From NCBI RefSeq assembly GCF_021556435.1, contig NZ_JAKGCU010000001.1, positions 372,001 through 436,000 on the forward strand: DNA of 64,000 bases. The letters are read 5' to 3'. The stretch is from Gordonia tangerina (GTDB lineage: Bacteria; Actinomycetota; Actinomycetes; Mycobacteriales; Mycobacteriaceae). The position numbers were made by a program, and so were the translations under genes. The notes beneath the pieces were generated by a model, which ran no database searches, was not told where the DNA came from, and saw nothing but the letters and a program-made list of their open reading frames with translations. Position 1 is the stretch's first letter, and each line of letters begins with the position of its first letter. Below, in pieces: positions 8,816 to 20,684 of the stretch.

Positions 8816-9268
8816 TCAGTCGTTGTCGTCGTCACCACGCAGGGTTGCGGCGATCGCTTGCGTCGGAATTCGTCCTTGTGCCACCAGCTTCGCCCCGGAC
8901 TCGCGGGCTGCGGCGCTGAAGGATGCCGCCGTCAGGTATTCCCACACGATGACCGCCGCACACCGGCCGGGCGCGATCGCGCCGGCCAGGTTCTCCACAT
9001 CCTCAACGGCGAGTATCTCCACGAGTGAGACGTCCAGACCACGCAGTCCTGCGTCGGCCAAGTCTTCGAACTCGGTGACCGTGACATGGCCGGTGCTGTC
9101 CCGCCCGACGATGAGCAGTTCGAGGATTCGCAGCGTGCGATCCGCGACCGATCGCGCGATGTGATCGATCATCTTGTTGGTCAGAGTCGTTGTTCCGTGC
9201 GGGAGTTCGACGACCAGATAATCGATCGGACCCAGGTCGTGTGAATCGGTTCCGGGCGGGGTGGTCAT
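8816..9268 (-). CDS. DUF6325 family protein
   Basis: A 150-residue soluble acidic protein. It begins MTTPPGTDSHDLGPIDYLVVEL and contains the alternating pattern of DUF6325 proteins (VADRTLRILELLIVGRDS, then an Ala-rich WEYLTAASFSAAARESGAKL segment). The family is common in actinobacteria and has no known function. The ATG at 9268 sits behind a GAGGAGGAG site, so the longer in-frame start is rejected. It converges with the LuxR gene with a 16-bp gap. Confidence 0.75.
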   Translation of the reverse strand: MTTPPGTDSHDLGPIDYLVVELPHGTTTLTNKMIDHIARSVADRTLRILELLIVGRDSTGHVTVTEFEDLADAGLRGLDVSLVEILAVEDVENLAGAIAPGRCAAVIVWEYLTAASFSAAARESGAKLVAQGRIPTQAIAATLRGDDDND

Positions 9269-9577
9269 ACGCTCCTCCTCGCCGGCGACGGGCGGCCCTC
9301 GGTGCGATGGGCTCACCGAGATGACCTGGTCTCGATTGTGTTCGACGATCCGCGCGCGCGTCGTCATCCGGAACGGGTGATTGCCTGCAGAGCGCGCCCG
9401 AGCACGAGAATGGGCCGGAACTCCTCGGCGGGGATCGCCCGCTTCACATGGGTTCCGGGCCCAGTCTCTGCCACGATGCGCGCGGAGGTCGTCCGGGCAT
9501 CGCGAGTCATCGTGCGGCGTCGGGGACGCACGCGGGGTGATCTGTCCGGACTGCGCCGGCCAGATCGTGTCGGCGGA
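9269..9577. other. Intergenic stretch between leuA and the DUF6325 gene
   Basis: About 300 bp. The only frame worth noting is a 48-codon minus-strand one (9364-9510, beginning MTRDARTTSARIVAE), which has no ribosome-binding site and no recognised relatives. The DUF6325 promoter must lie here, but no clear hexamers were found and no strong hairpin follows leuA. Confidence 0.4.
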
Positions 9578-11437
<1,860 letters not shown>

Positions 11438-11468
11438 TCATTCTCCGTGAATCAGATCGGGGGAGGAA

Positions 11469-11507
11469 GACCGGCGCGTGAAAGGGCCCCGCGACGGAGG
11501 GCCGGTC
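11469..11507 (-). promoter_or_regulatory. Attenuator-like hairpin in the leuA leader
   Basis: Between the leader peptide and leuA the arms GACCGGC (11501-11507) and GCCGGTC (11469-11475) can pair. Inside them, GGCCC and GGGGCC offer an alternative shorter stem. The hairpin is followed by a pyrimidine-rich tract (CTTCCTCCCCC). Mutually exclusive pairings just after a Leu-codon peptide are what ribosome-mediated attenuation needs; whether control acts on transcription or translation is not clear. Confidence 0.6.
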
Positions 11508-11510
11508 GAA

Positions 11511-11552
11511 TCAGACCCCGCCGCGGCAACCGAGAAGGAGTGCACGCTGCAT
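11511..11552 (-). CDS. leuL: leuA leader peptide (13 residues, three consecutive Leu)
   Basis: A 13-codon frame encoding MQRALLLGCRGGV, with three adjacent leucine codons (CTC CTT CTC), ends 79 bases before the leuA start. Short Leu-rich leader peptides before leuA are known from Corynebacterium glutamicum and predicted in other actinobacteria, where leucine shortage stalls the ribosome and relieves attenuation. Here the peptide lies directly before the hairpin at 11469-11507. The upstream GGGGAG at about 12 bases could serve as ribosome-binding site. Confidence 0.75.
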   Translation of the reverse strand: MQRALLLGCRGGV

Positions 11553-11585
11553 GTGCTGGACTGTACTCCCCGCCACGGTCGCGGA

Positions 11586-12176
11586 TCAAATGCCCTCTGA
11601 CCGAGGTCGGTCGTTTGCCGGATACGGGGTGCCCCAGATGCCGGCGAAGGCCACTTCATCCAGGGGCAGGCGCGTGCGTGGACGTGCGTCGCGTTCGCGG
11701 ATGTCGGGCGCCACGGCCTCGGGATCGGCGATCTGGCCGATACCGAGCAGCACGAGCGGACGTCTCTCGTCGGGAATGGCGAACCTGGCCCGGGCCGCGT
11801 CGGAATCGAATCCGGCCATCGGGTGGCCGTTGAAACCGGTTGCTTGCGCCTGCAGGATCATCTGCGACACAGCCAAACCCACGTCGACGGCAGCATAGGT
11901 GCGTGCCTTCTCATCGTCGGGTTCGGCGGCCGTGCACACCAGCACCAGGGCCGCCGACGCGGGCGCCCACCCCGCGTTGCCGCGGGTGAGGATCTCGGTG
12001 AGCCCGGTGAACGTGGCGTCGCCGCGCACGCCGACTATGAACCGCACCGGCTGCACGCGTCCCCACGTGGGTGCCCAGCGTCCGGCCTCGAGGATCGAGG
12101 TGAGGTCGTCGGCGGAGATGGTGGCGTCGGGGTCGTAGCCGCGCGCGCTGCGCCGACCGGCGATGAGTTCGTGCAC
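11586..12176 (-). CDS. Nitroreductase family protein
   Basis: A 196-residue FMN-dependent nitroreductase-fold protein. The N-terminal RRSARGYDPDATISADDL motif is the usual nitroreductase start, with Arg residues that contact FMN phosphate; LEAGRWAPTWGRVQPVRFIV follows. The Gly-rich LLGIGQIA segment and the second Arg cluster near the C-terminus also fit. These enzymes reduce nitroaromatics, quinones or enones with NAD(P)H; the native substrate is unknown. It ends 34 bp before the leuA leader peptide and starts 9 bp after the MFS gene, so it may share that exporter's transcript. Confidence 0.85.
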   Translation of the reverse strand: MHELIAGRRSARGYDPDATISADDLTSILEAGRWAPTWGRVQPVRFIVGVRGDATFTGLTEILTRGNAGWAPASAALVLVCTAAEPDDEKARTYAAVDVGLAVSQMILQAQATGFNGHPMAGFDSDAARARFAIPDERRPLVLLGIGQIADPEAVAPDIRERDARPRTRLPLDEVAFAGIWGTPYPANDRPRSEGI

Positions 12177-12185
12177 GCCGCCAGG

Positions 12186-13763
12186 TTACGGGCGCACGGC
12201 GTCCACGTCGGCGACCTCGGTGTCGTGCGCTGCGGTGCGTGACGTCGGGTCGTCGGTCCGCGACGCGGTGCGGGTGCGCATGACCACGGTCAGGACCACT
12301 GCGAGCACCCCGAGCGCGATCACACTCGCCAGTGACGCCGCGTGCATCCCATCGACAAAGGCAACGCGGGCGGCGTCGGCGAGTTCGGTTCCGCCGGTGC
12401 CCATCTCGGTGGCCCGGTGCAGCGTGTCGCCGAGGGTGTCGCCGAAGCTCCAGCCGTCGGAGCGTTCCCGGAACACCAACGTCGCCAGCGATCCGAGCAG
12501 GGCAAGTCCCATCGCGGTGCCCAGTTCGAAACTCGTCTCGGAGATGCCGGACGCGGCACCGGAGCGTTCCACCGGCACCGACCCCACGACGACATCGGAC
12601 ACCAGACTGAACACGATGCCGTACCCGATGCCGGCGATCGACGTGAACAGCAGATACACCCACAGTGGGCTGGACAGCGACAATGCCACCAGTCCGAGGT
12701 TGCCGAGCGCGGCGAACAGCACCGCCCCGACGAAGGCGGTACGCAGGCCGAACGCCGCAACCACCCGGGACGCGCCGATGGAGAACACGGCCACGGCGAC
12801 TGCCATCGGCAGACCGGCCAGCGCCGCGGTCAGGACGTCGAAACCGCGGACCGACTGCAGGTACACACCGGTCAGATACGACATCCCGCCCAGCGCCATC
12901 ATGCCGACCAGTGCCACCGAGACGGCCGCACTGAACTGCGGGTTGCGAAACAGGGCGAGGTCCAGCAGGGGGGCGGGCGCGCGGCGCTGATGGGCCAGGA
13001 AGGCGACCAACATCGTCACGCCGAACAGTCCGATCGCGACCACTCCGCCGTCGGTGCCCTCGGCGGCCATCGTTTTGACCGCGTACACCAGCGGCAGGAT
13101 GCCCAGCAACGACAGGACCACGCCGACCACGTCGAAGCGGGCCACCACCGGTGCCCGGTATTCCGGGACGAGACGCGGGGCGGCGACGAACAGCACCGCC
13201 AGCACCGGCACGTTGATCAGGAAGACCACACCCCACCAGAAGTGATGCAGCAACACGCCGCCGACCACCGGTCCGATCGCGCTGCCGCCGGCAAAGGCGG
13301 CGGTCCACACGCCGATCGCCTTCGCACGGTCGCGGGCGTCGGGGAACATGTTCGCGATCAGCGACAGGCTCGACGGCATCAGGGTGGCACCGCCGACACC
13401 CATCAACGCCCGCGCCGCGATCAGTACCGCCGCGTTCGGCGCGAACGCGGCGACCACCGAGGCCACGCCGAACATACCCGCGCCGATCAGCAGCACACGC
13501 CGCCGACCGATGCGATCGCCGACGTTGCCCATGGTGATGAGCAGGCCCGCGATCAGGAAGCCGTAGATGTCGAGGATCCACAGCTGCTGCGCGGCGGTCG
13601 GCGCCAGGGCGTCGGTGATGGCGGGGATCGCGAGGTAGAGGACGGAGAAGTCCATCGACACCAACAGGACCGGGAGGGTGAGCACCGCCAGGCCCCACCA
13701 CATACGTCGATCGGTGCCGGACGGGTTCCGGTGCCGATCGGACGAGGGGGTGAGGACGGACAT
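12186..13763 (-). CDS. MFS drug exporter, DHA2 (EmrB/QacA) type
   Basis: A 525-residue, 14-helix major facilitator of the DHA2 family, exporting drugs or metabolites by proton antiport. Family markers are the first helix (VLLVSMDFSVLYLAIPAI), the loop motif NVGDRIGRRRVLLIG (motif A, about residues 80-95) and motif C-like AGGSAIGPVVGGVLL in helix 5. AAGGAG precedes the ATG. The divergent TetR gene and two operator-like palindromes between them indicate substrate-induced expression. The nitroreductase gene follows with a 9-bp gap and may be co-transcribed. Confidence 0.92.
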   Translation of the reverse strand: MSVLTPSSDRHRNPSGTDRRMWWGLAVLTLPVLLVSMDFSVLYLAIPAITDALAPTAAQQLWILDIYGFLIAGLLITMGNVGDRIGRRRVLLIGAGMFGVASVVAAFAPNAAVLIAARALMGVGGATLMPSSLSLIANMFPDARDRAKAIGVWTAAFAGGSAIGPVVGGVLLHHFWWGVVFLINVPVLAVLFVAAPRLVPEYRAPVVARFDVVGVVLSLLGILPLVYAVKTMAAEGTDGGVVAIGLFGVTMLVAFLAHQRRAPAPLLDLALFRNPQFSAAVSVALVGMMALGGMSYLTGVYLQSVRGFDVLTAALAGLPMAVAVAVFSIGASRVVAAFGLRTAFVGAVLFAALGNLGLVALSLSSPLWVYLLFTSIAGIGYGIVFSLVSDVVVGSVPVERSGAASGISETSFELGTAMGLALLGSLATLVFRERSDGWSFGDTLGDTLHRATEMGTGGTELADAARVAFVDGMHAASLASVIALGVLAVVLTVVMRTRTASRTDDPTSRTAAHDTEVADVDAVRP

Positions 13764-13808
13764 GACAACGCTCCTTGGATCTGCTGGGACGGCGACGACG
13801 ACCCGGTC

Positions 13809-13823
13809 GCGTACGCCGTACGC
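13809..13823. promoter_or_regulatory. TetR operator 1 (perfect palindrome)
   Basis: GCGTACGCCGTACGC is a perfect 7-1-7 palindrome in the space between the MFS and TetR genes. A related site lies exactly 33 bp further on, about three helical turns, so two dimers would sit on the same face. Confidence 0.75.
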
Positions 13824-13841
13824 AATGACGGTACTCCATGT

Positions 13842-13856
13842 GGGTACGCTGTACGC
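13842..13856. promoter_or_regulatory. TetR operator 2 (imperfect palindrome)
   Basis: GGGTACGCTGTACGC repeats operator 1 with two mismatches between its arms; both are followed by AA. It lies nearer the TetR gene and probably serves autoregulation. Confidence 0.7.
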
Positions 13857-13915
13857 AAATCATTTATTCCCGCAGATGATGACGCCTGCGTGGGTGATGC
13901 GGAAAGGAGCGGTCG

Positions 13916-14602
13916 GTGGCATCAGCGGACAAGGGGGCCGCGAGCCTGAAACTGACGCTGGAGGCGATCGTGGACGCCGCGATCGCGGTGGCCGATCGCG
14001 ACGGGATCGGGGCGTTGTCGATGCGGCGGATCGCCGATGACCTGGGTGTCGGGGCGATGTCGCTGTACCGCCACGTCGACGACAAGGATGCGTTGCTGCA
14101 GGAGATGTCGGAGGAGATCGGTCGCCGGTTTCCCTATCCGGTTGCCGACCCCGGGCCGTGGGGCTGGCGCGACCGCGTCCGGGTGGTGGTCGACATCGAC
14201 TGGGAGCTCTACCGGCGCCACCCCTGGGTGGTGCTCGCCTACTCCTCGCCGCGGCACAGTTTCGGCGACGAATCGCTGCGCTGCCTGGACTGGTTCGCCG
14301 CGGGTTTCCTCGACCTCGGTGTCGACCTCGTCGAGGCCACCGGCATGGCGCTGACGGTATGGAGTCACGTGCACGGCGTCGCGCTGGTGGCGGTGAGCGA
14401 CGACCTGTTGCGGGCGGAGAAACCGTCCGAGGGGCCCGACGGTCTGGCCGATCTCATCGCCGGGCAGCCAAAGGTGCTGGCTCCGCACCTGTCCTCGCTG
14501 GGCGCCAACCCGGTGTCGGCGCGGTTGGTCGATCCCCGAGCCCGCCTCGAGGACGGCATCGCCTACCTGTGTGCCGGGTTCGCCGCCCGCGGCGAGGGCT
14601 GA
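13916..14602 (+). CDS. TetR family repressor of the MFS exporter
   Basis: A 228-residue regulator with an N-terminal TetR HTH (GIGALSMRRIADDLGVGAMS, then LYRHVDDKDALL, about residues 27-60) and a C-terminal domain of the TetR_C type (PWVVLAYSSPRHSF and following helices) seen in tetracycline-repressor-like proteins. The GTG start has GAAAGGAG upstream. It faces the DHA2 exporter gene across twin palindromes, the standard arrangement for a ligand-relieved repressor of an efflux pump. Confidence 0.9.
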   Translation: MASADKGAASLKLTLEAIVDAAIAVADRDGIGALSMRRIADDLGVGAMSLYRHVDDKDALLQEMSEEIGRRFPYPVADPGPWGWRDRVRVVVDIDWELYRRHPWVVLAYSSPRHSFGDESLRCLDWFAAGFLDLGVDLVEATGMALTVWSHVHGVALVAVSDDLLRAEKPSEGPDGLADLIAGQPKVLAPHLSSLGANPVSARLVDPRARLEDGIAYLCAGFAARGEG

Positions 14603-14763
14603 GACGCGCCGGCGAAGCCAATACTTCCGAAAAATGCGCCCACCACAGCGGCGCCATCGGCATAGTGTCAACCGCGCAGCTGGCGAGGGCGCTTTGCTGG
14701 GGTGCATTTCGGGTACCGTCGGGCGCGGGGTGTTGTCTCTCAAAGACCGGCTGGGGTGGTCTC

Positions 14764-16029
14764 CTACATCGCGTGCGGGTACACCGTCAGCATGTGTGCG
14801 CCGAACCACGCGCTGCCGAGGACGATCGGCACCATCGCCGCAACGGCCACCCCCGCCCGCCACCGCGCCATGATCACCGCGAGGGGTATTAGCAGCACAA
14901 AGGCCGGCAGCAGCAGTCGGCCGCGGCTCATCATCAGTCCGCTCGACAAGACGATCGACGCGACCACCAACACCCCGTAGAGCAGCACCGGCCACGGCAT
15001 TCGCGACCACACCGCCAGCACCAGCATCCCGAGCGTGCTGACGATGATCCAGGAGGTCGCGACCGGAGCCACCTCACCGGAATGCACGAGGGTGTCGTTG
15101 ACGAAGTCGAAGGTCGAGCGTCCCCAGTCGAACCGGGTGCCCCAGCCCTCGGTCTGGATGCGGAACCAGCCCGTCGGCGAACCCGTTCGCCACCACACCA
15201 CCGCGAGGTAACCGAGATAGCCGAGGGGGCTGATCGCGACCGCCGCCCAGGCCCGCCAGCCATCCCGGCGAGACAGCACGGCCGCCAGCATCACCACCCC
15301 GACCACCACCACCGCGGTCGGCCGCGTCGCGCCGGCCAACAGCGCGCATGTGCCGGCCAGCAACCAACGGTGTTCGAGGACCCCGATCAACGCCCACACC
15401 GCGAGCGCGCAGAACAGCGCCTCGGTGTATGCCATGTTCAGCACCACCGACATCGGCGTGGCCGCGAACAACGCCACCAGGAGCAGTCCCGTACGCCGGG
15501 GATTCGCCGGGCCGATCGGCGAGCGATCGGCCATCAGACGGGCGCACCAGCGGCCCAATCGTGCCGCGCCGACTGCGGCCACACATCCCAACACGACGTT
15601 CACGGTGATCGCGGCGCCGTAGGGGGTGATCAACGGCAGTTTCGCCACCGCCCCGACCAGCAGGGGATATCCGGGGAAGAACGCGTAGGCGGTGTCCGGG
15701 GTGTGCAGACCGCGGGCGTCGGTCTGGGTGAACGGGACGTCGCGGTAGCCGTACTCGGCGATCGCGACCATCCACTGCCCGTCCCACAGCCAGAGGGAGT
15801 CGCCCAGGGTCGTGTCGCGGAGTTGGGCGAATCGCGCCAACACGGCGATCCCGACCGCCCGGATGGCCAGGAACACGAGGATCGGTTCGATCCAACTGCG
15901 GACCGCCGGACGAGCGAAGAACTCCCATACGCTGCGGCCACCGGACGTGGGTGCGGTGGGGGAGGCTGAGTTGCGCCGCGGCACGCGCCCACCGCGTGCG
16001 GAGGCACCGACGTCGGTTCCGGTGGCCAC
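14764..16029 (-). CDS. GT-C mannosyltransferase (PIG-V-like) membrane protein
   Basis: A 421-residue integral membrane glycosyltransferase of the PIG-V-like mannosyltransferase family, which uses a polyprenyl-phosphate mannose donor to mannosylate lipids or proteins on the outer face of the membrane. The signature is visible in the first external loop: [17 protein letters not shown] and, further on, [11 protein letters not shown] (about residues 85-130). About ten membrane helices follow. The GTG at 16029 gives a short cytoplasmic N-terminus; the frame stays open much further upstream across ask on the other strand, an artefact of GC content. Acceptor unknown. Confidence 0.8.
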   Translation of the reverse strand: MATGTDVGASARGGRVPRRNSASPTAPTSGGRSVWEFFARPAVRSWIEPILVFLAIRAVGIAVLARFAQLRDTTLGDSLWLWDGQWMVAIAEYGYRDVPFTQTDARGLHTPDTAYAFFPGYPLLVGAVAKLPLITPYGAAITVNVVLGCVAAVGAARLGRWCARLMADRSPIGPANPRRTGLLLVALFAATPMSVVLNMAYTEALFCALAVWALIGVLEHRWLLAGTCALLAGATRPTAVVVVGVVMLAAVLSRRDGWRAWAAVAISPLGYLGYLAVVWWRTGSPTGWFRIQTEGWGTRFDWGRSTFDFVNDTLVHSGEVAPVATSWIIVSTLGMLVLAVWSRMPWPVLLYGVLVVASIVLSSGLMMSRGRLLLPAFVLLIPLAVIMARWRAGVAVAAMVPIVLGSAWFGAHMLTVYPHAM

Positions 16030-16302
16030 CTCAGCGATGGTAGGACGACCCGCGACGTGTCGACCACCACACTCGCCGGGCCATCGCCGGGCGATCACAG
16101 TCCATCCGAGGGAATCGACCGGCAGACGCCGCCGACCGTGCCCGGATATGTGTCTGGGATCACGTGGCCGAGGGTGGTGGATTCGGGCAGAAAGGTCGCC
16201 GCCGGTAAGGTGATGGCCGCTAAGGTTCGCCCCGCTGCTCAACGTCGAGCGTTTCCGAACTGGGGCGATGCACCATCCGACAACCCCCGAAAGGTGGTCG
16301 AC

Positions 16303-18593
<2,291 letters not shown>

Positions 18594-18610
18594 ACTTCGA
18601 CGCCACGTTA

Positions 18611-18645
18611 ACGCCCGCCACGACACAGGTTGTCGTGGCGGGCGT
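18611..18645 (+). terminator. Rho-independent-type terminator after ask-asd
   Basis: A perfect 15-bp stem (left arm ACGCCCGCCACGACA at 18611-18625, right arm 18631-18645) with the 5-base loop CAGGT, then TTCGTC. It lies 18 bp after the asd stop codon. The T tract is weak, as usual in high-GC actinobacteria. Confidence 0.85.
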
Positions 18646-18727
18646 TTCGTCTCGGTGACCGGCCGCCCAGATGGGCGTCGCAGACAAGGGGGACGGGGGG
18701 TCGCCGAAGGATTTGTACGGACGCATA

Positions 18728-18748
18728 CCGGTAATACCGGGTTATACT
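18728..18748 (+). promoter_or_regulatory. Toxin-antitoxin promoter and operator, probably leaderless
   Basis: CCGGTAATACCGG at 18728-18740 is a perfect 6-1-6 palindrome directly before a TATACT -10 hexamer (18743-18748). The antitoxin ATG starts 7 bases after the hexamer, where transcription should begin, so the mRNA is probably leaderless. The palindrome overlaps the spacer and is the likely autoregulatory site of the antitoxin complex. Confidence 0.7.
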
Positions 18749-18754
18749 CTAGGC

Positions 18755-19003
18755 ATGAAGACCGCCATCTCGATCCCCGACGACACCTTCGAACGAGCAA
18801 CGCGCCGAGCCCGAGAGCTCGGCCTGAGTCGCTCGGAGTTGTTCGCTCGCGCCGTGGGCAGCTATCTCGATACCCTCGACGCCACCTCCATCACCCACCA
18901 GATCAACACCGCACTCGACGAACAACCGGCCACTACCTCTGATTCCTCCGCCGAGGAGGCCGTTGCCATGGGTCGCAACGTCCTCGCCGCGTCCGAGTGG
19001 TGA
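18755..19003 (+). CDS. Antitoxin, MazE/ribbon-helix-helix type
   Basis: An 82-residue protein whose first half is a ribbon-helix-helix DNA-binding domain (MKTAISIPDDTFERATRRAR, then LGLSRSELFARAVGSYLD), the usual form of actinobacterial MazE antitoxins. The acidic, flexible C-terminal part, ending in AASEW, is the expected toxin-neutralising tail. It precedes and overlaps the MazF gene. The ATG at 18755 is supported by the -10 placement; no ribosome-binding site is seen upstream, consistent with a leaderless message. Confidence 0.88.
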   Translation: MKTAISIPDDTFERATRRARELGLSRSELFARAVGSYLDTLDATSITHQINTALDEQPATTSDSSAEEAVAMGRNVLAASEW

Positions 19004-19341
19004 TCGAACGCGGCGGCATCTACTGGGCCGATCTCGGTGCACCATCGGGCTCACGCCCGGCCAAACGCCGTCCCGTCGTGGTCATCTCCGACGACAGCTA
19101 CAACGCCAGCCGCATAGCCACCGTCATCGCAGCGGTCATTACCTCCAACACCAACCTGGCAACCATGCCCGGCAACGTGTTCCTGCCCGCAGCCGCCACT
19201 GGACTACCCAAAGACTCCGTCGTCAACGTCACCGCCCTGATCACCCTGAACAAAGCCGACCTCACCGATCACGCCGGCAGCATTCCTCTTGCCCTGCTCA
19301 ACGACGTAGACCGCGGACTACGCACATCCCTTCACCTATAA
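19000..19341 (+). CDS. MazF/PemK-type endoribonuclease toxin
   Basis: A 113-residue MazF-fold toxin, expected to cut mRNA at short specific sequences. The family core is visible: RGGIYWADLG near the N-terminus, KRRPVVVISDDSYN (substrate-binding Arg/Pro loop), and VVNVTALITLNKADL in the second half. The likely start GTG at 19000 overlaps the antitoxin stop (GTGA); a second GTG three bases upstream is possible. Its 3' end overlaps the convergent gntR gene by 10 bp. Cleavage specificity cannot be predicted. Confidence 0.9.
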   Translation: MIERGGIYWADLGAPSGSRPAKRRPVVVISDDSYNASRIATVIAAVITSNTNLATMPGNVFLPAAATGLPKDSVVNVTALITLNKADLTDHAGSIPLALLNDVDRGLRTSLHL

Positions 19342-20057
19342 CCCGGCGGTCGATCCCCGTCGGTCACGGCCGCCGCGGCTTCGACGATGATGGCGCGCAT
19401 CGCGTTCTCCGCCGCCACCGGGTTGCCCAGGCGGATGGCTCGCGCGACATCATCGTGCAACGCAATGGCTTCCGGATTCGGCCTGTCCGGCATCATGCCG
19501 TGATGGGTGCGTCCGGCGAGGACCTCGTAGACCACCTCGGCGAGGGCGCGGAACATCTCATTGCCACTCGCTTCCAGTAGGGCACGGTGAAAGATCTTGT
19601 CGGCCAGTAGGTAAGCGTCCAGGTCGCCGCTGCGTCCGTGGACGACCATGTCCGACACCGCCGCCGCGAGGATGCGGCACTGATGTTCGTCGGCCCGCTC
19701 GGCGGCCAATGCCGCGGCCACCGGCTCAAAGCCGCGACGTAGCTCCGACAGGGTGAGCAGAAAATCGGCGCGGTTGTCGCCGTCGAGGCGCCACCGGATC
19801 AGGCGGGGGTCGAACACGCTCCACTTGGTCTGCGGTTGGATCGTAATACCGACCCGGCGCCGTGAGCTCACCAAGCCCATCGATTCCAGGACCCGGATCA
19901 CCTCACGCGCCACGGTGCGCGACACCTCGTACTGCGTGCAGATGCCGTCGAGGGTGAGGACGCTGCCTGGTGGCTGCTCACCCGCGACGATGCGTCGTCC
20001 GATCGACGTGAGGACCTGGTCGTGCCGTTTGCCGATGCCGGAAGTGTCCTGACTCAC
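19332..20057 (-). CDS. gntR: GntR/FadR-family repressor, probably gluconate-responsive
   Basis: A 241-residue FadR-subfamily GntR regulator: winged HTH at residues 15-75 (LTLDGICTQYEVSRTVAREV, then IRVLESMGLVSSRRRVG) and a C-terminal FCD domain with the metal-binding pattern (FHRALLEASGN and HDDVARAI). It is divergent from gntK-gntP and is therefore the likely gluconate (or gluconate 6-phosphate) sensing repressor of that operon, as GntR1/2 are in C. glutamicum. Ligand inferred from context only. Confidence 0.85.
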   Translation of the reverse strand: MSQDTSGIGKRHDQVLTSIGRRIVAGEQPPGSVLTLDGICTQYEVSRTVAREVIRVLESMGLVSSRRRVGITIQPQTKWSVFDPRLIRWRLDGDNRADFLLTLSELRRGFEPVAAALAAERADEHQCRILAAAVSDMVVHGRSGDLDAYLLADKIFHRALLEASGNEMFRALAEVVYEVLAGRTHHGMMPDRPNPEAIALHDDVARAIRLGNPVAAENAMRAIIVEAAAAVTDGDRPPGYR

Positions 20058-20115
20058 CCATTCATCTTGTCATTACTCCACGCATCGACCGAATATGAGT
20101 ACTTGTGAGCGCTCG

Positions 20116-20129
20116 TACTTGCAAAAGTA
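20116..20129. promoter_or_regulatory. Candidate GntR operator
   Basis: TACTTGCAAAAGTA carries a 5-4-5 inverted repeat between gntR and gntK. TACTTG also occurs 16 bp upstream, and the 8-bp palindrome GAGCGCTC lies in between. The region probably holds overlapping divergent promoters. Confidence 0.5.
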
Positions 20130-20180
20130 TGACTATTGAGGCAATCTCTGTGACCAGAAGCACAACAGGTAGGAGTTCTG

Positions 20181-20684
20181 ATGCGGTCACCAGTGGTCGT
20201 GATGGGGGTGTCGGGGTCGGGGAAGTCGACCGTAGGGGCGGCGTTGGCCCAGCGGGTGCGGGCGCCGTTCGCCGATGCCGACGACTTTCATCCGCCGGAG
20301 AACATCGCGAAGATGTCGGCCGGTCGCGCCCTCGACGACGCTGATCGTCGTCCCTGGCTGGAATCCATCGGACAGTGGCTGGCGCAGCACGCCGACGGCG
20401 GCGTGGTGAGCTGTTCGGCGCTCAAACACTCCTACCGTGACCAGCTGCGCGCACATGCGCCGTCGGTCTTCTTCGTTCATCTCGACGGTCCCATCGAGGT
20501 CATCACCCGCCGGCAGGCCTCGCGCCCCGGACATTTCATGCCCGCGACACTGCTGCAGTCGCAGTTCGACACTCTCGAGCCGCTCGGCCCCGACGAGGCC
20601 GGCGGTGTGGTCGACGTCGACCAGAGCGTGGACGCGATCGTCGAACAGTCCGTCGCCCTTCTTCAGGAGAACGACCAGTCATGA
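20181..20684 (+). CDS. gntK: Gluconokinase
   Basis: Phosphorylates gluconate to 6-phosphogluconate for the pentose phosphate pathway. The 167-residue protein is of the small P-loop gluconokinase family: VVVMGVSGSGKSTVG (residues 5-19) is the ATP site, DADDFHPPENIAKMSAG the gluconate-binding region, and VSCSALKHSYRDQLR the second family signature. AGGAG lies upstream of the ATG. Its stop overlaps the start of the permease gene by 4 bp (ATGA), so the two are translationally coupled. Confidence 0.95.
   Translation: MRSPVVVMGVSGSGKSTVGAALAQRVRAPFADADDFHPPENIAKMSAGRALDDADRRPWLESIGQWLAQHADGGVVSCSALKHSYRDQLRAHAPSVFFVHLDGPIEVITRRQASRPGHFMPATLLQSQFDTLEPLGPDEAGGVVDVDQSVDAIVEQSVALLQENDQS

Noticed and set aside
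9364..9510. A 48-codon minus-strand gene before DUF6325
   Set aside because: No ribosome-binding site, no recognisable relatives and no hydrophobic or motif pattern. It is mentioned only in the gap entry.
12342..13949. A 535-codon plus-strand frame antisense to the MFS exporter
   Set aside because: Composition is His/Gln/Arg-rich shadow sequence and it overlaps a gene with clear DHA2 motifs as well as the operator region.
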